64,000 nt of DNA from Lysobacter helvus. Lineage in GTDB: Bacteria > Pseudomonadota > Gammaproteobacteria > Xanthomonadales > Xanthomonadaceae. Where the stretch lies: assembly GCF_018406645.1 (NCBI RefSeq), contig NZ_AP024546.1:930001-994000 (forward strand), given 5' to 3'. Below are positions 9,302 through 18,663 of the stretch, one piece after another (within the stretch, counting starts at the first letter, position 1; the number at the start of each line of letters is the position of its first letter). Made by a program: the position numbers and the translations under genes. The notes beneath the pieces were generated by a model, which searched no databases, was not told the DNA's origin, and saw only the letters and a program-made list of their open reading frames with translations.

Positions 9302-10791
9302 CACAACCCCTTCGCCGCTTCCGCCACCGCGCGGAACAACGCGCGACCCTTGTTCATCGTCTCGTCCCATTCCTTCGCCGGATCGGAGTCGTAGACGATG
9401 CCGGCACCGGCCTGCACGTGCAGGCGGCCGTCCTGGATGACGGCGGTGCGGATGGCGATGGCGGTGTCGGCGTCGCCGTTCCAGCCGATGTAGCCCACGG
9501 CGCCGGAATACACGTTGCGCTTGACGGGTTCGAGGTCGCGGATCACTTCCAGCGCACGCACTTTCGGCGCGCCGCTCACGGTGCCGGCGGGGAACGTCGC
9601 GCGCAGGACGTCGGCGTAACTCAGTCCGTCCTGCAGCGTGCCGGTGACTTCGCTGACGATGTGCATGACGTGGCTGTAGCGTTCGATGATGAAACGCTCG
9701 CCCACTTCGACCGTGCCGGGTTGCGCGACACGACCGACGTCGTTGCGGCCGAGGTCGATCAGCATCAGATGTTCGGCGCGTTCCTTCGGATCGGCGAGCA
9801 GTTCGGCCTCGAGCGCGAGGTCTTCTTCGTGCGTCTTGCCGCGCGGCCGCGTGCCGGCGATCGGGCGCACGGTGATCTGCCCGCCCTGCTGGCGCACCAG
9901 GATCTCCGGCGACGAACCCACCACCTGCGTGCCGCCGACGTCGAGGAAATACATGTAGGGCGACGGATTCAGCGCGCGCAACGCGCGATACACGTCGACG
10001 GGCCGCGCCTGGAACGGCACGGACAAGCGCTGCGACAACACGACCTGGAAGATGTCGCCCGCGCGGATCAATTCCTTGCACTGCTCCACCGCATCGATGA
10101 AGCCTTCGCGCGTGAAGCCGGACACGAAGTGGCTTTCGTCGAGCGCGGCCGGCACCAGCGTTTCCGGATAACCGGCGCCGGCGTGGCGCAGGCGATGCGC
10201 CAATGCATCGAGGCGACGCTGCGCGCGCGCCCATGCCTGCGGTTCGCGCGGGTCGGCGTGCACGATCAGGTACAGGCGGCCTTTGAGGTTATCGAAGACC
10301 GCCACCTCTTCGCTCAACATCAGCAGGATGTCGGGCGTGCCGAGTTCATCGGGCTTGCCGGAACTCGCGGCAAGCTTCGGTTCGATGTACTGCACGCACT
10401 CGAACCCGAACCAGCCGACGAGCCCGCCGGTGAACCCGGGCAGCCCTTCGACGACGGGCACGCGATGCTCCGACCGCAGGCGTTCGACTTCCGCGAAGGG
10501 ATCCTCGACCTCGCGGATCTCCGCGAGCTCCCCGTGCTCGGTGACGTACAACGTGCGCCCCGCGAACGCATACACGCGCCGCGCGGGCAAGCCGATGATC
10601 GAGTAGCGGCCGAAGCGTTCGCCGCCTTCCACCGATTCGAACAGGTAGGTATGCGGCCCGTCGGCGAGCTTGAGGTACACCGACAGCGGCGTGTCGAGGT
10701 CGGACAACACCTCGCGCACCACGGGGATGCGGGTGTACCCGGCTTCGGCATAGGCCTGGAATTGTTCGAGGGTGATCGTGTCGTGCGGCAT
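9301..10791 (-). CDS. trpE: Anthranilate synthase component I
   Basis: A 496-residue chorismate-using enzyme that makes anthranilate with TrpG, the first committed step to tryptophan. The C-terminal chorismate-binding domain shows GSSPEILVRQQGG, IAGTRPRGKTHEED, LIDLGRNDVGRV and PAGTVSGAPKVRALE. In the N-terminal part the LFES-x10-S arrangement (LFESVEGGERFGRYS) fits the tryptophan feedback site, so the enzyme is probably feedback-inhibited. I chose ATG 10791, which starts in normal family context; an upstream GTG would only add 12 unconserved residues. No leader peptide with Trp codons was found before it. Confidence 0.97.
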   Translation of the reverse strand: MPHDTITLEQFQAYAEAGYTRIPVVREVLSDLDTPLSVYLKLADGPHTYLFESVEGGERFGRYSIIGLPARRVYAFAGRTLYVTEHGELAEIREVEDPFAEVERLRSEHRVPVVEGLPGFTGGLVGWFGFECVQYIEPKLAASSGKPDELGTPDILLMLSEEVAVFDNLKGRLYLIVHADPREPQAWARAQRRLDALAHRLRHAGAGYPETLVPAALDESHFVSGFTREGFIDAVEQCKELIRAGDIFQVVLSQRLSVPFQARPVDVYRALRALNPSPYMYFLDVGGTQVVGSSPEILVRQQGGQITVRPIAGTRPRGKTHEEDLALEAELLADPKERAEHLMLIDLGRNDVGRVAQPGTVEVGERFIIERYSHVMHIVSEVTGTLQDGLSYADVLRATFPAGTVSGAPKVRALEVIRDLEPVKRNVYSGAVGYIGWNGDADTAIAIRTAVIQDGRLHVQAGAGIVYDSDPAKEWDETMNKGRALFRAVAEAAKGL

Positions 10792-10880
10792 GGGGCCAGT
10801 GTGCTGCGCTGCGGCAGCGATTGTCACGCAGGCGTCACCGTTGCCCCGGAAAATCGAAGGCCATCGCAGGGAAGACGGAC

Positions 10881-10898
10881 GGAAGCGGGATTGCTTCC
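10881..10898. other. Short inverted repeat upstream of trpE
   Basis: GGAAGC and GCTTCC arms of 6 bases with a 6-base spacer lie directly beside the rpe terminator and about 90 bases before trpE. It could be a regulator half-site pair or simply an extension of the terminator structure. No known motif is recognised. Confidence 0.3.
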
Positions 10899-10930
10899 AA
10901 AAAGGCCGGCATCGAAAGGTGTCGGCCTTT
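10899..10930 (-). terminator. Intrinsic terminator after rpe
   Basis: On the minus strand, arms AAAGGCCGACA and TGCCGGCCTTT (one mismatch) enclose a short loop and are followed by a run of five T residues, 12 bases past the rpe stop. It separates the rpe transcript from trpE. Confidence 0.85.
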
Positions 10931-10942
10931 GCTTTTGCGGCG

Positions 10943-11614
10943 TCAGCGGACCGCGGCCACCGCGTCCTTCATGCGGCGCACCACGTCGGCGTAGTCCGGC
11001 TGGCTGAAGATGGCCGAGCCCGCGACGAAGGTATCGGCGCCGGCCGAGGCGATCTCGGCGATGTTCTCCGGCTTCACGCCCCCGTCGATTTCCAGGCGGA
11101 TCGCCTTGCCCGAGCGGTCGATGCGCTCGCGCACGCGGCGCAGCTTGTCGAGCGCCGAGGGAATGAAGGCCTGCCCGCCGAAGCCCGGGTTGACCGACAT
11201 CAGCAGCACCATGTCGAGGTCGTCGAGCACGTAGTCGAGCACTTCGATCGGCGTGGCCGGGTTGAGCACCAGGCCGGCCTGGCAGCCGTTGGCCTTGATC
11301 AGCTGCACGGTGCGGTGCACGTGGCGACTGGCTTCGGGATGGAAGGAGATCATCGTGGCGCCGGCCTTCGCGAAGTCGGGCACCAGGCGATCGACCGGTT
11401 CCACCATCAGGTGCACGTCGATCGGCGCGGTCACGCCGTGCTTGCGCAGGGCTTCGCACACCAGCGGGCCGATCGTGAGGTTGGGCACGTAGTGGTTGTC
11501 CATCACGTCGAAGTGCACCCAGTCGGCGCCGGCCTTCAGCACGTTGTCCACTTCCTCGCCGAGGCGGGCGAAGTTGGCCGAGAGGATCGAAGGGGCGATG
11601 ACGGTGGGCTGCAT
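10943..11614 (-). CDS. rpe: Ribulose-phosphate 3-epimerase
   Basis: A 223-residue TIM-barrel metalloenzyme interconverting ribulose 5-phosphate and xylulose 5-phosphate in the pentose phosphate pathway. Motifs are [15 protein letters not shown] at the N-terminus, [17 protein letters not shown] with metal-binding His and Asp, [10 protein letters not shown], the [12 protein letters not shown] loop and the IDGGVKPEN phosphate and metal site. The set is complete and the length normal. It follows the DnaJ-domain gene by 18 bases and ends at a clear terminator. Confidence 0.98.
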   Translation of the reverse strand: MQPTVIAPSILSANFARLGEEVDNVLKAGADWVHFDVMDNHYVPNLTIGPLVCEALRKHGVTAPIDVHLMVEPVDRLVPDFAKAGATMISFHPEASRHVHRTVQLIKANGCQAGLVLNPATPIEVLDYVLDDLDMVLLMSVNPGFGGQAFIPSALDKLRRVRERIDRSGKAIRLEIDGGVKPENIAEIASAGADTFVAGSAIFSQPDYADVVRRMKDAVAAVR

Positions 11615-11632
11615 GGACGGGATCCTGGTGGG

Positions 11633-11965
11633 TCAGCGGCGCTTGCGCAGCGCCTGGATGCGGTCGTAGGCGCCGTTGATCTCGCGCGCACGGGCCTCGG
11701 CCTGGCGCTGCAGTTCGGTGGCGGCGCCGGCGAGGCGGTCGGGGTGGTACTGCGAGATCAGGCGGCGGTAGGCGAGGTCGATTTCCGCATCCGTGGCCTC
11801 GTCGGTCAGGCCGAGCACGCGGTAGGGGTTGTCCCTCGGGCTCTTGAACCAGTCCTGGTCCAGCGCATGCCCGAGCAGCAGCCCGATCATCAGCCCGAGC
11901 AGCGGGTTGCCGCGCATCAGGGCGGCGCCGGCGAAGGCGCCCAGCAATTTTCCGTACCAGCGCAT
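11633..11965 (-). CDS. Small membrane-anchored J-domain protein (DjlA-like)
   Basis: A 110-residue co-chaperone-type protein. An N-terminal glycine-rich hydrophobic stretch at about residues 8-34 ([22 protein letters not shown]) is a likely membrane anchor or glycine zipper. A J domain fills residues 45-110, starting NPYRVLGLT and including the essential HPD tripeptide in SQYHPDRL. It would stimulate a DnaK ATPase at the membrane. It is shorter than DjlA (about 270 residues). It precedes rpe in the same direction. Confidence 0.85.
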   Translation of the reverse strand: MRWYGKLLGAFAGAALMRGNPLLGLMIGLLLGHALDQDWFKSPRDNPYRVLGLTDEATDAEIDLAYRRLISQYHPDRLAGAATELQRQAEARAREINGAYDRIQALRKRR

Positions 11966-12060
11966 GGCGCGCAGTCTACTGGTTCGTGCCCGGCGCCGGC
12001 CGCCGCGCGGGCGGGCCGGCGTACACTACGGCGCCCTGCGTCCCCGGTGGCTGCGTGGCG

Positions 12061-12972
12061 ATGTCCGGCGAATCGACTCGACCCTCTCTGCTCCAGGCCG
12101 ACCTGCCCGGCCTCGTGCTGCGGCACCGCGGCAAGGTCCGCGATGTCTTCGACCTGCCCGGCGACCGCCTGCTCATCGTCGCGACCGACCGGCTTTCCGC
12201 GTTCGACGTGGTGCTGCCCGATCCGATTCCCGGCAAGGGCGAGATGCTCTGCCAGATCAGCAACTTCTGGTTCGACCGCACGCGCGCGCTGATGCCGAAT
12301 CATTTGACGGGCGTCGACGTCGCGAGCGTATTGCCCGAAGGCGTGGATGCATCGTTGTATGCCAAACGCGCGGTGGTGACGAAGAAGCTCAAGCCCGTGC
12401 CGGTCGAAGCGATCGCGCGCGGTTACCTGATCGGCAGCGGCTGGAAGGATTACCAGCGCACCGGACGCGTCAGCGGCATCACGCTGCCGCACGGCCTGCA
12501 GCAGGCCGAGCAACTGCCGCAGCCGATCTTCACGCCGTCGACCAAGGCGGCCGTCGGCGACCACGACGAGAACATCGACTTCGACACGATGGTGAAGACC
12601 GTCGGCGCCGATCTCGCCGAACAGGTGCGCGACGCAACGCTGCGCCTGTATGCGCATGCGCGCGAATACGCGGCGCAGCGCGGCATCATCCTCGCCGACA
12701 CCAAGTTCGAATTCGGCACCGACGCCGACGGACGCCTGTACGTGATGGACGAGATGCTCACGCCCGACTCGTCGCGTTACTGGCCCGCCGACGAATACCG
12801 CGTGGGCATCAGCCCGCCGAGCTACGACAAGCAGTTCGTGCGCGATTACCTGGAGCAGGTGGGCTGGGACAAGACGCCGCCCGGCCCCAAGCTGCCGGCC
12901 GAAGTGATCGAACGCACGCGCGCCAAATACGCCGAGGCGCTGCAGCGCCTTGCCGGTCTTTCGGTCGACTGA
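12061..12972 (+). CDS. purC: Phosphoribosylaminoimidazolesuccinocarboxamide synthase (SAICAR synthetase)
   Basis: A 303-residue ATP-dependent ligase joining CAIR and aspartate in purine synthesis. Seen motifs are [29 protein letters not shown], the [18 protein letters not shown] stretch, GDHDENIDF and the LADTKFEFG and [14 protein letters not shown] segments. The long form of about 300 residues is the yeast-type PurC, in contrast to the 237-residue E. coli form, and is usual in xanthomonads. The ATG at 12061 is preferred; an upstream GTG would add 25 low-complexity residues. TACACT at 12022-12027 could be a -10 element. Confidence 0.97.
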   Translation: MSGESTRPSLLQADLPGLVLRHRGKVRDVFDLPGDRLLIVATDRLSAFDVVLPDPIPGKGEMLCQISNFWFDRTRALMPNHLTGVDVASVLPEGVDASLYAKRAVVTKKLKPVPVEAIARGYLIGSGWKDYQRTGRVSGITLPHGLQQAEQLPQPIFTPSTKAAVGDHDENIDFDTMVKTVGADLAEQVRDATLRLYAHAREYAAQRGIILADTKFEFGTDADGRLYVMDEMLTPDSSRYWPADEYRVGISPPSYDKQFVRDYLEQVGWDKTPPGPKLPAEVIERTRAKYAEALQRLAGLSVD

Positions 12973-12982
12973 AGGAATCGCG

Positions 12983-13480
12983 ATGGATACGCCCGCCAAC
13001 GCGCACGGCACCACCCGCGACATCGATCGCTGGTTCGCCAGCTATTCCGACGACCACCGCAATCCGGTCAACCAGCGCATCCACGTGATCGCGGTGCCGG
13101 CGATCCTGTGGAGCGTGATCGCGTTGCTGTGGTGCGTGCCGGTGCCGGAAAACGGCTGGTTCAAGCCGGGGATCGTCGCGGCGTTCGCGATGTTCGGGGC
13201 GTTGAGCTATTACCTGCGCGCGTCGCGGCGCCTGGCGCTCGGGATGTTCGTCGTGTTCGCGGCGATGGGCTGGCTCACGCATTGGCTGTATTCCACGATC
13301 GGGGCGCGCGCGTTGCTGGGCCTGGCGATCGCCGTGTTCGTGGTGGCGTGGATCGCGCAGTTCATCGGGCACAAGATCGAAGGCCGCAAGCCGAGTTTCC
13401 TCACCGACCTGACCTACCTGCTGATCGGTCCGGCATGGGTGGTGGCGAAGGGCTACCGCAAGCTCGGACTGACGTGGTGA
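12983..13480 (+). CDS. Mpo1-like / DUF962 membrane protein
   Basis: A 165-residue membrane protein with about four transmembrane helices. The N-terminal signature WFASYSDDHRNPVNQRIHVIAVP is that of the Mpo1/DUF962 family; the yeast member is an Fe(II)-dependent dioxygenase of 2-hydroxy fatty acids. Conserved His residues are present in HRN, RIHV, LTHW and IGHK. Bacterial members have no proven role, so the dioxygenase activity is only an inference. It starts 10 bases after purC and overlaps the transporter gene by 4 bases (GTGA). Confidence 0.85.
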   Translation: MDTPANAHGTTRDIDRWFASYSDDHRNPVNQRIHVIAVPAILWSVIALLWCVPVPENGWFKPGIVAAFAMFGALSYYLRASRRLALGMFVVFAAMGWLTHWLYSTIGARALLGLAIAVFVVAWIAQFIGHKIEGRKPSFLTDLTYLLIGPAWVVAKGYRKLGLTW

Positions 13481-14391
13481 CACCCGCCACGCGCGGCGGC
13501 GGATTGCGCGGTCGCGACCTGCTCCTCGTCCTCGTCATCAACCTGGCGTGGGCCGGCAACTTCCTGACCTCCGCCTTCGCGCTGCGCGAGATCCCGCCGT
13601 TCCTGTTCGTCGCCGTGCGGCTGACGATCCTGCTGAGCGCGCTCGCGTGGTTCGTGCGCAAGCCCGCGCCCGGGCAGTGGCCGTTGCTGATCGCGGTGGC
13701 GCTGTTCAACGGCGTGCTGCATTTCGGATTGAGTTTCTGGGCGCTGCACCTGGCAGGCGACCTGTCGTCGCCCGCGATCCTGATGCAGAGCTACGTGCCG
13801 ATGGCGGCGTTGCTGGCGTGGTGGTGGCTGGGCGAACGCTTCGGCTGGCGCACGGGGCTGGCGATCGCGGTGAGTTTCGCCGGCGTGCTGGTGCTGGGGT
13901 TCGATCCGATCGTGCTGGACCAACCGATGTCGCTGGTGCTGATGCTGGTGTCGGCCTTGTTCCTCGCGATCGGCACCGTGCTGATGCGGCAGCTCACCGG
14001 CCTGAACATGGTGAGCCAGCAAGGCTGGACCGCGATCATCGGCGTGCTGCCGTTGCTGGCGTTGAGCGCGATCTTCGAGCCCGGCAGCTTCCAGGCGTTG
14101 CGCGAGGCGAGCTGGATCGGCTGGAGCGGCGCGTTGTATTCCGCCGTGTTCGCATCGTTGTTCGGGCACGGCTTGTACTACGTGCTCGTGCAGCGGCATC
14201 CCGTGGCGCAGGTGACGCCGTGGTTGTTGCTCACGCCGGTGCTGGCCGTCGTGCTGGGGTTGCTGTTCTGGGGCGACCGGCCCGGGCCGCGCCTGTGGAT
14301 CGGCGGCGCGATGGTGCTGGGCGGCGTGTTGCTGATCGCGCTGCGTGCGATGGCCAAGCTGCGGCCGCTGCCGACCGCGGAAGAATGCTGA
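13477..14391 (+). CDS. EamA-family (DMT superfamily) exporter
   Basis: A 304-residue inner-membrane protein with about ten predicted helices arranged as two EamA repeats. It begins with the typical DLLLVLVINLAWAGNFLTSAFALREIPPFLFVAVRL, and each half ends near a WWWLGE or LFWGDR motif, the conserved E/G helix ends of this family. The start is GTG at 13477, overlapping the DUF962 stop. The family exports amino acids, pyruvate, riboflavin or drugs; the cargo is not predictable. It ends 4 bases from the convergent DUF5329 gene. Confidence 0.9.
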   Translation: MTPATRGGGLRGRDLLLVLVINLAWAGNFLTSAFALREIPPFLFVAVRLTILLSALAWFVRKPAPGQWPLLIAVALFNGVLHFGLSFWALHLAGDLSSPAILMQSYVPMAALLAWWWLGERFGWRTGLAIAVSFAGVLVLGFDPIVLDQPMSLVLMLVSALFLAIGTVLMRQLTGLNMVSQQGWTAIIGVLPLLALSAIFEPGSFQALREASWIGWSGALYSAVFASLFGHGLYYVLVQRHPVAQVTPWLLLTPVLAVVLGLLFWGDRPGPRLWIGGAMVLGGVLLIALRAMAKLRPLPTAEEC

Positions 14392-14395
14392 GGCG

Positions 14396-14764
14396 CTAGC
14401 GGCCTGCGCGAAGGTCGCGCAACAAGCCCTTGAGCCAAACCGCGCTATCCATCTCGCGTCCATCGGCCAGGCGCACGCGATAAACCTTGCCGGACATCGA
14501 CGACTTGGTGCCGAGCTCCGCGATGAACTGCTCCGGCGTCGTGATCTTCCCGTTCGCCGCGCCGAGCTTGCGACGCAGGTGCTTGGCCGCGTCCTGCGCG
14601 GTGTATTCGCTGCCGTTGCGGATGAAGGCGACGCCGCGCGCGGCGGCGACGCGCTGGATCAGGGCGTCGATTTCCTGCGCGGGCGTGCGCGCCGGTGCGG
14701 CGAACGCAACGGTCGTGGCAAGGGCGAGGAAGGCGGCGACGAAACGACGGCGGACAAGGTTCAT
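14396..14764 (-). CDS. Exported DUF5329-type protein
   Basis: A 122-residue protein with a Sec signal (residues 1-23, RRRFVAAFLALATTVAFAAP). The mature part EIDALIQRVAAARGVAFIRNGSEYTAQDAAKHLRRKLGAA then KITTPEQFIAELGTKSSMSGKVYRV matches DUF5329, small periplasmic proteins of unknown function common in Proteobacteria. The start overlaps the epimerase stop (ATGA), so it is the last gene of the nhaA-epimerase unit. Confidence 0.8.
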   Translation of the reverse strand: MNLVRRRFVAAFLALATTVAFAAPARTPAQEIDALIQRVAAARGVAFIRNGSEYTAQDAAKHLRRKLGAANGKITTPEQFIAELGTKSSMSGKVYRVRLADGREMDSAVWLKGLLRDLRAGR

Positions 14765-15639
14765 GCGTCGAAGTCTGCCCCATGCGCCCTGAACATGGCA
14801 GCCGTCGGCCGGAAGCGACGCGGGGCATACCCGAAGTCCTTTGCCGCGGGCGCCGGATCGAACACGAGATCGGTGCGCATCCGCGCGACCGCCGCGTCAC
14901 CGAATCCACCGACCTTCCCGAGCGCGCGTGCGCCCAGCAATGCGGCCGTGAACACGAGGCCAGGCACTTCGTACAAGCGCGGTGGCGGATGCAGCGTCAT
15001 CAGCACGCGCTCCACCATGTCGCGATACGCGATGCGTTCACCGCCGGGCAGCGCGTAGGCCTTGCCGAAACTGGCGGGCGCATCGCAGCAATCGAACGCC
15101 GCGTCGGCCAGGTCGCACACGTGCACGGGCTGGCGCAGGCCGTTCGCGTTGCGCGGGAGCACGAAGCGCCGCCAGCGATGCGCGAGCGTGGCGATGCGGG
15201 TGAGCGTGTGGTCGCGGCCGGCGCCGTAGACCAGCGTGGGGCGCAGCAACGTGGCATTCGCGCCCACGGCGGCCGCGCGTTCGAAGACCTGGGTCTCGCC
15301 CTTGCGCAAGCGTTCGGCCACCGCGCGTTCGGCGGGATCGGCGGAGCCGCGCTTCACGTCGACGCTGGTGGACCCGAACGCGACCACGCGCGGGCAGTCG
15401 ATGTTCGCCTGCGCATACCACTGCGCGAACAGGTCCAGCGGCCCGCAACTGAAGATCGCGTCCACGTCGCGTGGTGCATCAGCCAGCGTAGGCAATTCGC
15501 CTTGCAGCCATTGGATGCCGGGACGATCGAGCACGTTGCCCCGCGTGACCGCCGTGATGCGCCAGCCGGCCTCGTGCAGGCGATCCAGCAACGGCGCGCC
15601 GATTTGCCCCGTGCCGCCGAAGACGAGGGCGTGGCGCAT
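14761..15639 (-). CDS. NAD-dependent epimerase/dehydratase-like protein
   Basis: A 292-residue Rossmann-fold extended-SDR-like protein. The nucleotide motif is GGTGQIG at residues 8-14. The middle has FGSTSVDVKRG and RPTLVYGAG, which fit the extended SDR plan, but the usual YxxxK pair is not evident, so it may be a non-catalytic or atypical member (NmrA/YeeZ-like). It shares one base with the nhaA stop (TGATG). The substrate is unknown. Confidence 0.82.
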   Translation of the reverse strand: MRHALVFGGTGQIGAPLLDRLHEAGWRITAVTRGNVLDRPGIQWLQGELPTLADAPRDVDAIFSCGPLDLFAQWYAQANIDCPRVVAFGSTSVDVKRGSADPAERAVAERLRKGETQVFERAAAVGANATLLRPTLVYGAGRDHTLTRIATLAHRWRRFVLPRNANGLRQPVHVCDLADAAFDCCDAPASFGKAYALPGGERIAYRDMVERVLMTLHPPPRLYEVPGLVFTAALLGARALGKVGGFGDAAVARMRTDLVFDPAPAAKDFGYAPRRFRPTAAMFRAHGADFDA

Positions 15640-16823
15640 CAGCCTGCGTTCCGCGCCGGCAGCACGATGCGCAGCCAGGCCAGGCCCGCAAGCGCCGACA
15701 GCACCGAGGCGACGAAGATGCCGAGCACCGCTTCGTCGTAACGCACCGCGTCGTGGTACGCGAGCGACGCGATGAACAGGCTCATCGTGAAGCCGATGCC
15801 GCACAACATGCCGAGGCCGAGCATCGCGCGCGCATCCACGCCCTGCGGGAAGCGCGCCCAGCCCAGCGCGCGCATCAGGAACGCCGCGCCGAGGATGCCG
15901 ATCGGCTTGCCGACCACCAGGCCGAGCGCGATGCCCAGCGGCAACGCAGCGAACGCATGCGCCGGCGCCATGCCACCCAGCGGCAGGCCCGCGTTGGCGA
16001 AGGCGAACAACGGCACGATCGCGAACGCGACCCACGGGTGCAGCGCGTGTTCCAGCGTTTCGAGCGGCGAGTGTTCCACCTCGTCGTCGATCGCGTTCCG
16101 CTTGTCGACGTGCGGGATCATCAGCCCGGTCGCGACGCCGGCGAGCGTGGCATGCACGCCCGACTTCAGCACGCACACCCACAGCACCAGGCCGAGCAGC
16201 AGGTACGGCGCCAGGTGCTTCACGCCGCGGCGGTTGAGCATCCACATCGCGAACAAGGCGACGGCCGCGGCGCCGAGCGCATGCAACGACAGGCCCTGCG
16301 AATAGAAGAGCGCGATGATCAGGATCGCGATGAGGTCATCGACCACCGCGATCGTCGACAGCAGCAGCTTCATCCCCACCGGCACGCGCGAGCCGAGCAG
16401 CGCGAGCACGCCGAGCGCGAACGCGATGTCCGTCGCGGTCGGCACCGCCCAGCCGCGCATCGCCGACGCATCGTCGTGGTTGAGCGCGGTGAACAGCAGC
16501 GCCGGCACCAGCACGCCCGCGGCGGCGCACACCAGCGGCAGCACGAGTTGTTCGCGGCCGGCGAGTTGCCCGCTCAAGGCTTCGCGCTTGATCTCCAGCG
16601 CGACCAGCAGGAAGAACACCGCCATCAGGCCGTCGTTGATCCAGTGGTGCACGGGATCGACGACCGCGTGGTACAGCCCTTCGAGCGGCGAGTTGACGAG
16701 GACCAGCGCCAGCACCGCGGCCAGGATCAGCACGATCCCGCCGGCCGCTTCCAGCCGGAAGAATTCGACGAGGGCGCGTTGCGCGCGCGTCAGGACTCCG
16801 GGCGCTTTCGAGGGCGTGGGCAT
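15639..16823 (-). CDS. nhaA: Na+/H+ antiporter NhaA
   Basis: A 394-residue inner-membrane antiporter that expels Na+ in exchange for protons and controls internal pH and salt. The ion-binding aspartates are in TIAVVDDLIAI (D163/D164 equivalents) and the unwound helix IV has PTATDIAFALG. The signature LVALEIKREALSGQL and the C-terminal LCGIGFTMSLFIASLA are typical. Length is normal. It heads a three-gene overlapping unit with the epimerase-like and DUF5329 genes. Confidence 0.97.
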   Translation of the reverse strand: MPTPSKAPGVLTRAQRALVEFFRLEAAGGIVLILAAVLALVLVNSPLEGLYHAVVDPVHHWINDGLMAVFFLLVALEIKREALSGQLAGREQLVLPLVCAAAGVLVPALLFTALNHDDASAMRGWAVPTATDIAFALGVLALLGSRVPVGMKLLLSTIAVVDDLIAILIIALFYSQGLSLHALGAAAVALFAMWMLNRRGVKHLAPYLLLGLVLWVCVLKSGVHATLAGVATGLMIPHVDKRNAIDDEVEHSPLETLEHALHPWVAFAIVPLFAFANAGLPLGGMAPAHAFAALPLGIALGLVVGKPIGILGAAFLMRALGWARFPQGVDARAMLGLGMLCGIGFTMSLFIASLAYHDAVRYDEAVLGIFVASVLSALAGLAWLRIVLPARNAG

Positions 16824-16864
16824 GCGCGGAGTCTAGCGGCCGTCGCGGGCGCGCGTGGTGCCCG

Positions 16865-17821
16865 TCAGTGCGCGCCGGAGACGAGCACGAACACCAGCCA
16901 CGCGAGGTACGCGACGACGAGGATCGCGCCTTCGCCCTTGCCGATGCGCAGGTCGCCGCGCAGCATCGGATACAGCGCCACCGCGAACGCGATCGCCGCC
17001 GGCACTTCGAAGTGCACGAACGACGACGGCAGCGGCAATGCGCGGAAGCTCGCCATGCCGCCCAGCACCAGCGTGAGGTTGAGCAGGCTAGAGCCGATGA
17101 CATGGCCCACGACCACGTCGCCCTGCCCGCGTCGCGCGGCCAGCACGGCCGCCGCGATTTCCGGCAACGCGGTGCCGATGGCGACGGGCACGAGACCCGT
17201 CAGCATCGGTCCCATGCCGAGCGTGGCGCCGACTTGCGGCGCGGCATGCACGATCCACTTCGCGCCGAAGAACAACACGATGGAGGCAATGACGAATCGC
17301 GCGATGTTGAGGCCCAGTCCGCCGCGCGTCGTCGCGTATTCGCTCAGCACGGTGCGCACTTCTTCCTGCGCCACGCGCGAACGCGCGAGTGCGAACGCGA
17401 ACACCGCGATGAAGGCCGCGACCAGCACGAGGCCATCGATGCGCGAGAGCACGCCATCCCAGCCCAGTCCGACCACCGCGATGCCGAGCACGATGAAGCA
17501 CACCAGCAGCGGCGACAGCGCGCGCCAGCGCACGACCAGCGGCGCGGCGAGCGCGGCCAGGCCGAGGGTCAGTCCGAAATTCACGAGGTTGCTGCCCACC
17601 GCGTTGCCGAGGGCGAGCGACTGGCTGCCGACCCACGCGGCGCGCGCGTTGACGACGAGTTCGGGCACCGAGGTGGCGAAGGCAACGAGCACCAGGCCCG
17701 TGACGAACGGCGAAAGCTTGTAGTGCGCCGCGAGGCCCGACGCGCCCTTGATGACGGAATCGCCACCGAGCATCAGGAACACCAGGCCGAGCAGGAACAT
17801 TCCCCAGACTTCGAACAGCAT
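16865..17821 (-). CDS. Calcium/sodium antiporter, CaCA family (YrbG-like)
   Basis: A 318-residue membrane protein with the two inverted alpha-repeats of cation/Ca2+ exchangers. Repeat 1 shows VAFATSVPELVVNA then NAVGSNLVN; repeat 2 shows VAIGTALPEIAAAV then HVIGSSLLNLTLVLG, each with the conserved Pro-Glu. About ten helices are expected. YrbG-type proteins are proposed to exchange Na+ for Ca2+. It lies 41 bases downstream of where nhaA begins, on the same strand, so ion homeostasis genes are adjacent. Confidence 0.92.
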   Translation of the reverse strand: MLFEVWGMFLLGLVFLMLGGDSVIKGASGLAAHYKLSPFVTGLVLVAFATSVPELVVNARAAWVGSQSLALGNAVGSNLVNFGLTLGLAALAAPLVVRWRALSPLLVCFIVLGIAVVGLGWDGVLSRIDGLVLVAAFIAVFAFALARSRVAQEEVRTVLSEYATTRGGLGLNIARFVIASIVLFFGAKWIVHAAPQVGATLGMGPMLTGLVPVAIGTALPEIAAAVLAARRGQGDVVVGHVIGSSLLNLTLVLGGMASFRALPLPSSFVHFEVPAAIAFAVALYPMLRGDLRIGKGEGAILVVAYLAWLVFVLVSGAH

Positions 17822-17914
17822 GGCCGCTCCTCCGTTCGCGTGCGCCGGCCGGAGTCTAACCCGGCCGGCGCGCGCGCCCTCCCCGCATCGGGGCGGCTGG
17901 AGCGGTTCAACCGA

Positions 17915-18595
17915 TCAGGAGCAACCTTCCACGTAGTCCACCTGCGGCGGCACGCCGAGGCGCCACGCGGTGACCTTGCCGGTGGCATCGGTCTCGAACA
18001 CCGCGATGCCGGGGCCGCCGTCGGGATCCGTCGCGCGCAGGTTCATCGCGCCCTCGACGTACTTGTGCTTCTGCTCGGCGACGCCCTTGTACAGATCGTG
18101 GATCTGCGCGGTGGTCATGCCGACGCGACCGCCGCCCGGCGCGGTGATGTCGGGCACGCGCACGTCCAGGCGCGAGAAGTGGCCGCCTTCGACCATGAAG
18201 GCGAACCGGAAGCCGCCTTCGCTGCGCGGCGTCGGGAAGAGGTAGTAGCAGCCGTTCGGTTCCGACGGTGCGCCGTCGAGGTCCTTGCCCCAGGCCTGGC
18301 GCACCTGCTCTTCGCTCGCGCCCCAATGCGCGGGGCCGAAGCCGGCGAAGGTGATCGCGCCTTCGGCCGGACGCGGGCCGGTGTCGGTCATCGTGGTGGT
18401 TGCCGGTGCGGGCATCGCGGTCGTCGACGGTGCAGGCGCGACGGTCGCGGCCGGCGGCATCGCCATCGTGGCGGGCGCGGCGACGGTGGCGGGCGACGGG
18501 GTGGTGTCGGCGGGCGTTGCATCGCGGCCCGTGCAGGCGGTGGCGGCGATCGTGATCGCGAAAGCCAGGGCGGTCGGGCGCAGGTAGGCGCGCAT
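17915..18595 (-). CDS. Ala/Pro/Thr-rich lipoprotein of unknown function
   Basis: A 226-residue protein with a lipoprotein signal (lipobox IAATAC, Cys near residue 21). A linker rich in Ala, Thr, Pro and Met (residues 25-75) leads to a compact domain from GAITFAGFGPAHWGASEEQVRQAWG to the end CS, with two or three cysteines and a pattern of WGxSEExVRxxWG. That domain type recurs in xanthomonad lipoproteins but I know no function for it. It stands alone between the antiporter and hmgA. Confidence 0.7.
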   Translation of the reverse strand: MRAYLRPTALAFAITIAATACTGRDATPADTTPSPATVAAPATMAMPPAATVAPAPSTTAMPAPATTTMTDTGPRPAEGAITFAGFGPAHWGASEEQVRQAWGKDLDGAPSEPNGCYYLFPTPRSEGGFRFAFMVEGGHFSRLDVRVPDITAPGGGRVGMTTAQIHDLYKGVAEQKHKYVEGAMNLRATDPDGGPGIAVFETDATGKVTAWRLGVPPQVDYVEGCS

Positions 18596-18663
18596 GCAGT
18601 GTCCTCTCGTGATGGTGCGCGCAGCCTAGACCACGCGCGTCAACGCAATGACAACGCCCTGCT

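Noticed and set aside
10792-10942. Possible trp leader peptide / attenuator before trpE
   Set aside because: I found no short reading frame with tandem Trp codons; the hairpin there terminates rpe.
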